The translations under genes and the position numbers were made by a program. A stretch of 62,780 nt of DNA, taken from an uncultured Verrucomicrobia subdivision 3 bacterium. Lineage in GTDB: Bacteria > Verrucomicrobiota > Verrucomicrobiia > Limisphaerales > UBA11358. The notes beneath the pieces were generated by a model, which was not told the DNA's origin, searched no databases, and saw only the letters and a list, made by a program, of their open reading frames with translations. Shown piece by piece: positions 40,424 to 47,733 of this stretch (position 1 is its first letter; each line of letters begins with the position of its first letter). The DNA is taken from contig CAITTG010000090.1 in assembly GCA_903895255.1 (NCBI GenBank), positions 1-62,780 of the forward strand, in the 5' to 3' direction.

Positions 40424-43400
40424 GATGCGATTTCTGCCTTTATTGGCTCGTCGTTGGCGCTCTCCTGATCGTGCGGATTCACAATAAACTCAAACCTCTT
40501 CGTTGTTTTGGCTCTTTCCAAATCAACTTCAATAATGGGATTGATAGCCTCCCCCGCTCCCAGCGGATTTTCCAAGATCGAAACCATGAATTGGCCGTCG
40601 GTCTCCTCATAGAATCGATAAAGAAAATAATGATTGCTATATTGCCTGGCGGCCTTTAGCTCGTTTCCTTTCAATTCAATTTTGGCCGTCGCGGATGAGC
40701 GGCCTTTAACTTCAATAAACCGCTGAACGATAGTCCAATCGCGAGTGCTCTGCCTTTGAAATTTTTCCCGATCTTCTGCCGAATTGAAACTCACCAAGTC
40801 AAATCCAGGGGCATCAGTTCCCATTATATGGCCTACCCCCAAAGCGAATCGTGGAGGATTGCTCTGTTCTTCGAAAGCTTGGGCTAGCTTCTCGCACTTG
40901 TCGCCATCGACCACCTGACGTGGTAGCCGCCCAATACCAACACTCCGCTGAATATTTCTGATTACTAATTTGCGGAACGACTTTGGAGGCTGCGGTAAAT
41001 GTTCAACAGGTTTTATACCCGGCTCTTTCATTGAATCATTTACTTTGCTTTCACTCGGAATGTCCGTACCCACATTTACTGCCTCGGCGGGCTGGCCTCC
41101 GGGCGTCTCTTTTTCCTTGGCATTTGGAATGGTCGGTTGCTCAATCGGCCCTGAGTAGCGTGGCAGTGGAGTTGTCTTCGCCAATTCTAGCTCATCTATA
41201 AAATCATCCCCGCACATGCGCCTTAGCAACCTCTGTCGGCTCTTTGGATCACACCGGAGGACTTTTGAAAAAGCATCACCGTCTGCCAGCCCGAATATCG
41301 AGGCAATTGCTACACCCGCCGAATCAGCTAAAAGATCAATGGAATCATCAAGATCGCCTTTCACATATAGTTTATCCAAAAAAACAAACCATTCCCCATC
41401 GTGTGCTTCATGGTTATAGCTAATACCTTCATACTCTAATTGAACGCACACCATATCACAGACTACGAGTTCCAATCGATCAAATGCACCAACCGCTTGC
41501 GGTTGTTTCGTCTGCGCATTACGAAGCCTTTTAATATCAGGCTTGGCCAGATCAAACCAAAGCGAGCGCTCAGTTTGAGCTGGGCTCGACTGAAAAGTTA
41601 CAAGTTCTTGTCTAATTGAGGATCGATCCAGGGCTGTTATTCCCAGAACCATTTTGACTTTCAATGCGCCTACTCGCTTTGGGAGGTCAGCTATCGTCAA
41701 TTTTCTCAATAGCGCGGGGGGAAGTCCGTCGAAATCCACGTGCCGGAGCTCCGAAATCTTGTAGTATCCAGGGCGATCATTTTTAGATCCCCAAACCCTT
41801 CCCTCTTGGAAAAATCGTTTTTGATATTCGCCAGGAAGGCCGAAAAGGTCGGATTCATTTAGCAAGAACCACCGGCAGAGAGCCCGGTTTGCCTTTCCAT
41901 CTGGCGATAGCGGTGGGACTTCAAGAAGTAGGTGATAAAGTTCATCACGTCCAAGTTGACCGAGCCCAGGCATCACACCGGCTCGAAGGTAACAATCAGC
42001 AATTCGTTCTGAAATGCCATAACGATCCCTGAGTGTCATGCTAGGTTGTGCAGGTTGCTGGAAAAGTGCCTCCAACTGCCGGTCTCCAAGCAGGCAATGT
42101 CGAGGAGCCTTTTTGCCTCCACCGACAGTCGGTAACCATTGGTAGTTGGAGATTTGCCAATGCGCGTAGCTTGGTAATGGGCCTCTATAGATACGGTCGT
42201 TTTTTTGGTAAGCGGGCCTAATCTTAAAAAGTCCATGCTCGGGGGCCACTCGTCCCCACGCAACCGCACGTTGGTCGAGGGACAGCCATGCCAATACCGC
42301 CTCCGGTCCCGAATATTTTAATATTTGACTTAGTCCTTCGACTGTTTTTGCATTTGCCAACCATGCTCCCATCAAATCCTGAGGCGAATCAAATTTGAAT
42401 TCATCAAATTGTACCGGATAGCGAAGCCCATTCTTAATAAATGAGATAAATTCAGGTTCGATGGTTTCAGCTGTTAATTCACGCGGCCAGCGAGCGACGC
42501 CGAGCCACAAGAGAAACTTTGTGAGTTCGCACGAATCAGTGTCCAGGCCTAATTCATTCGGTCTAACAATCAATTTTTCTATCGCCCAGCCTGCGTAGAG
42601 GTCCTGAGTGACATTTCCGCTAATTTCGTATCCTTCCCCCAAGTACAATTGGTTTGAATTCGCCCAACTCGCCCTCTGGGTCGGCAACCTCACCGTGAGA
42701 TCCGACGGGAATGCGGACGTCCCGCCAATTCCTTGGAATACATGCCAAAGAAATGCTAATGTCTCTGTGCGAATTTGTTTTTCCCGTTCGTTTTGATTGC
42801 GCACCAATCGGTTAGCTTCGGCCAAGACGGGGCGAATAAGCGCTGCAAGTGAATACTCAACAACTCCAAACGGTCTCAGTTTTAGCTGCAATTCTCTGCT
42901 GTCCTTGATTCCAAGCAGAAAGCCAAGTTGGTCCCTTAATGTTGGATGTAAGAAACGGATTGCGGCCCAATCCGGAAGCTGCGGTAGTTCTCCAATCGGT
43001 TGGAGGATTGCAGAAACTCCTATTGGTATTTGCGTTGCTGTTTCATCGCAAAGTAATGTTGAAAGATTATCACCAGTTGGCTGGCTGCCACCTTGGAGCA
43101 GGCCCGCTATTGCATAAGCGCGTTCTTCTAACGTCAAATCGACTGCTGTTATTAGCCTTTGAACGATTTGTTCGGTTAATAATAAATCAACTTTCAAATA
43201 TTCAGCAAAGGTACGTTCTTTCTTTTTAGTAAAAGCTGCGACTTCCGGAAACAACCGTTGAGACCACCACTTTGTTTCATCACCTGGTACCCTTTTTGCC
43301 TCCTTCGCACTTAGATGTCCGCCATTTAATACAGGCACGATTTTTTTGCCTTGGGCTGCCCTATGAAGCGCGTCAGAAAATCCAAGGTGATCTAATTCGC

Positions 43401-44613
43401 CGCTAAAGGCGCCTACGGGCGTTACCAGTTGGCAACCGGCCCATGCGTAGGCACTCACACAGCCTGTCTCCTTTTCCGCCAGTTGTGCGATTTGTTCCGC
43501 TAGAACTCCTAAAATGTGCCGATTTGCCCGAGTATCATTCAAATGCTTGCGTGTCTCATCAAGTTCAAGCGTGGCATGAGCCAACAGAGGCAAAGGCATT
43601 CTTACATCAGTTGGAAAATAACAGAAAAGGCATCCTGGGCCCGGCTGGTTAGAGCTTGGCACGGCTAACGTCAGTGTGAATCCGTCCTTAATGTTTTCGT
43701 CTCGATCCAGCAGTTCCTCTGGAACTTTCCCAGTAATACTTTTAACCGTCCACGTGCTGATTACTTTTTCTCCGTCAAGGATTGTCAACTGTTGGGCACG
43801 CGGAACACAGCGCCAAATTTTGTTTTCGTTTCCTTCAATTTGAATTTCTAGCTGGCTGATGGAGTCAACCAAGAGTAAAAATTCTGGTCTCAACTCCGCG
43901 ATCTGTCGTACAACCTCACCATACGCTTGTATTGTGTTGAACGGCATCCCAATTGCTGTGTCGAATCCCTCGTCTCGCAGTGCTTTGCAACATGCTGCAA
44001 TTTCACATATACCCTTTTCATTAGGCCATTCATGTGACGCCCAGTCCAGAATCAGTTGTGGAAATGCGAGTCGTGGCACGATCAATTCGCCGGCGATTTG
44101 ACGTTCTTCGTCGACCAAGTCGGCAAGTTTTTGGGTGCGATTTTCGAGTTCGCGCACAATTTTTTTCGCATATTCGGGTAAAAAAGCGAGTCCCATCTCC
44201 CCGCTTGAAATCAGTGGTGAATTCGTCCAATTAAGAATGGAGCGAAAGCCTAGCCCCTTGTCCCCGATCATCATTCCTTCCCGCTGGCGTTTCGGACTGA
44301 GATTGGCTATTTGTAAGGACTGTACGCCCCCATTGTCAAAGGGTTGACCGGTATTGCCCATTATAAGTCCGTACTGATTCGCTATGATACGAACCCGCCC
44401 AGGTGAAATAGCTTTCCGTGCGGCGTCGGCCGCGTTCTGTAGCAATTCGAGGACTTCCCGACCGTGATAGCCACGGGTGATCTCATGCTCGCGACGATAC
44501 TCCGCGATAAGGCGTTCTGGGCTGAGAACGTAAACTTCGCGCAAACGACCTTCCTCTTTGGCAAGCCAGGCTGCCCATTCGCTAGAAGTAACCAGTGACA
44601 GCGCGGTTTCCAT
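40420..44613 (-). CDS. GHKL (sacsin/Hsp90-like) ATPase with C-terminal DUF3883
   Basis: A 1397-residue protein. The N-terminal ATPase fold shows ELLQNAADAARKA (N-box, Asn at about 60), GNTGQPFDNGGV (about 86-97) and IGDKGLGFRSI (about 116-126), as in Hsp90, sacsin and MutL. The middle 1000 residues are unassigned. The last 130 residues are a DUF3883 domain (GFDLVSFNSAED... RFIEVKGRSS), which resembles a PD-(D/E)xK nuclease with Asp and E-V-K. Sacsin-like DUF3883 proteins occur in defence islands. It overlaps hsdR as ATGA and follows a decayed hsdR fragment. An ATG at 44637 is an alternative start. Confidence 0.85.
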   Translation of the reverse strand: METALSLVTSSEWAAWLAKEEGRLREVYVLSPERLIAEYRREHEITRGYHGREVLELLQNAADAARKAISPGRVRIIANQYGLIMGNTGQPFDNGGVQSLQIANLSPKRQREGMMIGDKGLGFRSILNWTNSPLISSGEMGLAFLPEYAKKIVRELENRTQKLADLVDEERQIAGELIVPRLAFPQLILDWASHEWPNEKGICEIAACCKALRDEGFDTAIGMPFNTIQAYGEVVRQIAELRPEFLLLVDSISQLEIQIEGNENKIWRCVPRAQQLTILDGEKVISTWTVKSITGKVPEELLDRDENIKDGFTLTLAVPSSNQPGPGCLFCYFPTDVRMPLPLLAHATLELDETRKHLNDTRANRHILGVLAEQIAQLAEKETGCVSAYAWAGCQLVTPVGAFSGELDHLGFSDALHRAAQGKKIVPVLNGGHLSAKEAKRVPGDETKWWSQRLFPEVAAFTKKKERTFAEYLKVDLLLTEQIVQRLITAVDLTLEERAYAIAGLLQGGSQPTGDNLSTLLCDETATQIPIGVSAILQPIGELPQLPDWAAIRFLHPTLRDQLGFLLGIKDSRELQLKLRPFGVVEYSLAALIRPVLAEANRLVRNQNEREKQIRTETLAFLWHVFQGIGGTSAFPSDLTVRLPTQRASWANSNQLYLGEGYEISGNVTQDLYAGWAIEKLIVRPNELGLDTDSCELTKFLLWLGVARWPRELTAETIEPEFISFIKNGLRYPVQFDEFKFDSPQDLMGAWLANAKTVEGLSQILKYSGPEAVLAWLSLDQRAVAWGRVAPEHGLFKIRPAYQKNDRIYRGPLPSYAHWQISNYQWLPTVGGGKKAPRHCLLGDRQLEALFQQPAQPSMTLRDRYGISERIADCYLRAGVMPGLGQLGRDELYHLLLEVPPLSPDGKANRALCRWFLLNESDLFGLPGEYQKRFFQEGRVWGSKNDRPGYYKISELRHVDFDGLPPALLRKLTIADLPKRVGALKVKMVLGITALDRSSIRQELVTFQSSPAQTERSLWFDLAKPDIKRLRNAQTKQPQAVGAFDRLELVVCDMVCVQLEYEGISYNHEAHDGEWFVFLDKLYVKGDLDDSIDLLADSAGVAIASIFGLADGDAFSKVLRCDPKSRQRLLRRMCGDDFIDELELAKTTPLPRYSGPIEQPTIPNAKEKETPGGQPAEAVNVGTDIPSESKVNDSMKEPGIKPVEHLPQPPKSFRKLVIRNIQRSVGIGRLPRQVVDGDKCEKLAQAFEEQSNPPRFALGVGHIMGTDAPGFDLVSFNSAEDREKFQRQSTRDWTIVQRFIEVKGRSSATAKIELKGNELKAARQYSNHYFLYRFYEETDGQFMVSILENPLGAGEAINPIIEVDLERAKTTKRFEFIVNPHDQESANDEPIKAEIAS

Positions 44614-44663
44614 AGGATTACATGTTAATCTCCCCATTCATCAGGCACCGTGGAAAAATATTG

Positions 44664-44827
44664 CGGACGAGGGTCACATTGCACTTAATACTACGACCGA
44701 GAGTGCCGCCGAAGCCGAAGTTTTCGTCATTGCGGATACAGATGCTTTCCCATCTGACAACTCGTTCCCGTTGGTTTGTGAAAATTACTTGCACAAACCG
44801 GCCTTCGCTTTTAATGCCCGTGATCAT
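44664..44827 (-). pseudogene. Decayed 5' fragment of a second hsdR
   Basis: On the minus strand this encodes MITGIKSEGRFVQ..., ...ENFGFGGTLGRS and CNVTLVRN. It aligns codon by codon with the start of the intact HsdR (MITDINSEDRLVQ, ETFGSTGTLGRN, DVILVRD). Homology stops near 44664, where sequence belonging to the GHKL gene begins. The DNA has diverged from the intact hsdR, so it is a relic of another allele and not a fresh copy. Confidence 0.8.
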
Positions 44828-44836
44828 TTGTTCGCT

Positions 44837-45661
44837 CTAGATTGTCAGACTTCCATAAAGAAAACGTTTTAATTCTTCCATCGTCCAGAGCGTTAATTCA
44901 ATACCATGACGACTGGCATAGGCGCGAGCTGAGCCAGTGAAATCGGAAGTACAAATGAGGAGTGCTTTGGGGGCATCATAGGCATGAATTGCACCTAGCA
45001 ATTGTTGAATTGTTGAAATTGACACTTTACCGTTGGCGTTTAATTTTTTAACTTCCACCAAGGATCTTTTGCCTTCCTTGCTAATTGTAAAATCAAACCC
45101 ATAATCAGTGTCAGGGTTGATTTCCGTAATCTGGAACCCATTTTGCGCAAACGCAGTCTTCACAGCTTCTTCAAAAGCATGGGCAGGAATTCGTTCAAAT
45201 TTTTCGGGATACTCTACGCGGATTTGGAGCATTTTTGCTAAATCCAGTTCCGATTCTGGCAAGCTTAAATCATCTTCTTTTTGATGCAATTCAAGCGCTT
45301 TTACCAAAGTTGCCATTATTTCGTCGGGTGAATTCTGATAATTTATTGCCGGGGTCAGAGCTAGATCAAGGGGTAAATCCCGCGCCAGGTCGGTGATTAG
45401 AACAACCGGTTTGCCCATTCCCAATGCATAGCCAAGTTCAAGAAAAACATTTGAAGTATAACCACATAAAAAGCCGATAAATAACGAAGCTTGCTTGATA
45501 GCTTCGAATTTTGATTCCAGCTTGCCAACGTTTAGTTCGAAATTCGCCCCTTCTGGTGTTACAAGCGTAAATCCAAGTTTCTTGCACTCGTATTGTACAC
45601 GGCATGCGATATCACGCGCTTTTTCGTCGTGCAAATTATAAGAAATAAAAATTGTTTTCAT
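44837..45661 (-). CDS. TIR/deoxyribosyltransferase-like domain fused to Mrr-type nuclease
   Basis: A 274-residue two-domain protein. Residues 1-125 resemble TIR-like or nucleoside 2-deoxyribosyltransferase-like folds: MKTIFISYNLHDEKARDIAC at the start, then SLFIGFLCGYTSNVFLELGY and MGKPVVLITD, with Glu75 in the catalytic position of those families. Residues 150-265 are an Mrr catalytic domain: DYGFDFTI (Asp190), LVEVKK (Glu203, Lys205), TIQQLLGAI (Gln219-220) and FTGSARAYASRHGIEL. It could sense or make a nucleotide signal and then cut DNA. It lies 6 bases after the methyltransferase gene in the type I operon. Confidence 0.75.
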   Translation of the reverse strand: MKTIFISYNLHDEKARDIACRVQYECKKLGFTLVTPEGANFELNVGKLESKFEAIKQASLFIGFLCGYTSNVFLELGYALGMGKPVVLITDLARDLPLDLALTPAINYQNSPDEIMATLVKALELHQKEDDLSLPESELDLAKMLQIRVEYPEKFERIPAHAFEEAVKTAFAQNGFQITEINPDTDYGFDFTISKEGKRSLVEVKKLNANGKVSISTIQQLLGAIHAYDAPKALLICTSDFTGSARAYASRHGIELTLWTMEELKRFLYGSLTI

Positions 45662-45667
45662 GGCGTG

Positions 45668-46525
45668 TTATTTAAATATTTGCGACAGGCTCCAATAATC
45701 GTACAAAAGATTTAATTTTTCAGCGTGTTCCGCCGGCGTCGTTTCAGTTCCGCGATGTTCCATTAGGTCCTGTAATTGTTCTACTGTCCTATCCAACTTT
45801 TCTTTGAACAATTGTTTAATAAATGTGTCCGTCTTGGTTTTTAGTTCAGGAACCAATGCGGCAAACGTAGCATCATCAACATCTAAGTTTTCTCTCTTGA
45901 AACTAAAACTCCATGTATGACATTTAGTTAGTTGCCATCTTTGGGGACTGGGTGGTTTGTTTTTTGCGCCTAATTCCTTAAAAATGAAATTGAGCAAACG
46001 ACGTATCTCCGTCGCTTGCCATGGAATTGCTCCCAATTCCTGATCTGGCAAACTTTCCATGTCATAAAAGTAAATAGTGCCGCCTGGTTTAAGGCGTAAA
46101 ATCAACTCAAAAAAAAGTGTTCCTAGTAGCACAGGCGTTATTTCGTGAGCAGCGTTAGTGAATGTAATAAACGAAAATTGCTGTTCTAAGCTAACAAGCG
46201 CAGCGAAATCGTTGAGATTGCCGATTTTAACGTCAGCCCCTTTCAAACCAAATTTTTTGCCCAGAGCTACGGCTTCACCAGCATATTGATTATTTATGTC
46301 ATAACCAAAATAACAAATTTTCGCCCGTTCTTCTGGATCGGGCAGAGTATCATTAAGATGTGTAATGATTTGACCTCGACCGCACGCCAAGTCAAGCCAA
46401 TCGAACGGATCATTTGAATGATAGTTTTGTAAAATTGCATGGAGTTGTGAAAGGGCATCCTGTTGATGCGGTAGAACTCTTGGCAATGATACTGCGGAGG
46501 AATCTGCTATGGCATTTCCACTCAT
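45668..46525 (-). CDS. Class I SAM-dependent methyltransferase in the type I operon
   Basis: A 285-residue Rossmann methyltransferase. Motif I is WLDLACGRGQIITHL (43-57), motif II is YFGYDINNQYA, and FITFTNAAHEI and LRLKPGGTIYFYDMES mark the later strands. No NPPY or PC catalytic motif for DNA is present, so the substrate may be protein, RNA or a small molecule. It starts inside the hsdS stop (ATGA, 46522-46525) and so is tightly coupled to the specificity subunit. Such a gene is not a standard component of type I systems. Confidence 0.78.
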   Translation of the reverse strand: MSGNAIADSSAVSLPRVLPHQQDALSQLHAILQNYHSNDPFDWLDLACGRGQIITHLNDTLPDPEERAKICYFGYDINNQYAGEAVALGKKFGLKGADVKIGNLNDFAALVSLEQQFSFITFTNAAHEITPVLLGTLFFELILRLKPGGTIYFYDMESLPDQELGAIPWQATEIRRLLNFIFKELGAKNKPPSPQRWQLTKCHTWSFSFKRENLDVDDATFAALVPELKTKTDTFIKQLFKEKLDRTVEQLQDLMEHRGTETTPAEHAEKLNLLYDYWSLSQIFK

Positions 46526-47733
46526 AATTGAATTTCTCCACTCATCATGCGCGGCAATAGCAAATCACGGGCTGCGCGAAGCTTGTTGTTTTGTGCGACA
46601 AGGTTTGTCACTTGTTGGCAAATCGGCTCGGCGAATAGCTCGAATTGTTCAAGCAAGGTTTTTGGCGGCAATAAAATTTCTGATTTGCCGATTGTGGCTG
46701 GTGAAAGTTCGGTCTGGTTGGTTGCGCCGATTCCCATGGTTGAGAATTTGGATTCCCATGCCATTACTGCCATTCCGAAATAATAAATTGGGATACCTGG
46801 CTTTGGCCGGACAATAGTGACGTGTGTATCCACGGTGCAATTTTCCACTGGCATATTAACCTGAGCAATGCGGCCTAAAGTGCCTTCCCCAGTCGAATTC
46901 ACCAACACGTCGCCGATTTGCACTTGTCGCTCGGGGCCAAACTCGCGGTTCTGATTACGTGCAAGGTTGAGATTTAACCGGCCATCCCGAATACATTTTT
47001 GATTAATGACCAAGCCTTCTGCGCCATCGTCGTAATGCGGCGTGATTCCGCGTTTCAAAAAACTCGTTAGATCAATGAGTGGTTTTAGAATCCAGCCTTG
47101 TGGTATGCCTTTGGTAATGGGCGTATGCTCGCGGCCGGGGAAACGAAAACGGACAAACCATTCTTGATAAAGTAAGCGTGCCGATTGTTCTAGCAAATCC
47201 ATGCGCCGGCGATTGTTTTCTATTGCGTCGTCATAAGCGACAACCAAGGCAAGAGTGCGCTTTTGAATGTCCGGATTTGGCATTGGAAGCTCAACGTCAG
47301 CAAGCGTCTCTGTTTCAAGCTTTTTGGTTCCGTGAGACGCTTCGGTTGCTAATTCTCGAATGTATTCCCTGCGCGCGAACAACGCATAAAAAAGAAATTC
47401 TGGAATTACTTCCGGTTTGCAGTCGAATGCTTTTAGATCCTGGTTGAACGAAACTTCTCTTTTGGTTATGGCGACACGGAATTCCTTTGCAAGCGACATT
47501 CCCCGAACTACGGCCAAGACTGTGTTTTCTGGGATGAGTTTACTTCCGTCTGCCGCACCTTCGGCGGTGACACGTAATGGAGTATCGTAAATGCGCATTT
47601 CTTTCATCTCGCCCGAACTGACCCAGGGAATATCACCTGCCCAAAAATCAGAGCGAGCCTTACTGGGTGTTCCACCTGAAAGGAACTTTGCGCAATCTCC
47701 AAGTCGCCGGAGAGGCCACGCTTTTTTTCTCAT
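46522..47733 (-). CDS. hsdS: Type I restriction-modification specificity subunit
   Basis: A 403-residue HsdS. The first target-recognition domain starts WPLRRLGDCAKFLSGGTPSK, and the central conserved helix is AYDDAIENNRRRMDLLEQSA near residues 170-190. The second domain starts PQGWILKPLIDLTSFLKRGI, and the C-terminal helix is NNKLRAARDLLLPRMMSGEI. The two half-domains set the bipartite target. Both overlaps, with hsdM (47730-47733) and with the methyltransferase (46522-46525), are ATGA. It is full length. Confidence 0.93.
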   Translation of the reverse strand: MRKKAWPLRRLGDCAKFLSGGTPSKARSDFWAGDIPWVSSGEMKEMRIYDTPLRVTAEGAADGSKLIPENTVLAVVRGMSLAKEFRVAITKREVSFNQDLKAFDCKPEVIPEFLFYALFARREYIRELATEASHGTKKLETETLADVELPMPNPDIQKRTLALVVAYDDAIENNRRRMDLLEQSARLLYQEWFVRFRFPGREHTPITKGIPQGWILKPLIDLTSFLKRGITPHYDDGAEGLVINQKCIRDGRLNLNLARNQNREFGPERQVQIGDVLVNSTGEGTLGRIAQVNMPVENCTVDTHVTIVRPKPGIPIYYFGMAVMAWESKFSTMGIGATNQTELSPATIGKSEILLPPKTLLEQFELFAEPICQQVTNLVAQNNKLRAARDLLLPRMMSGEIQL

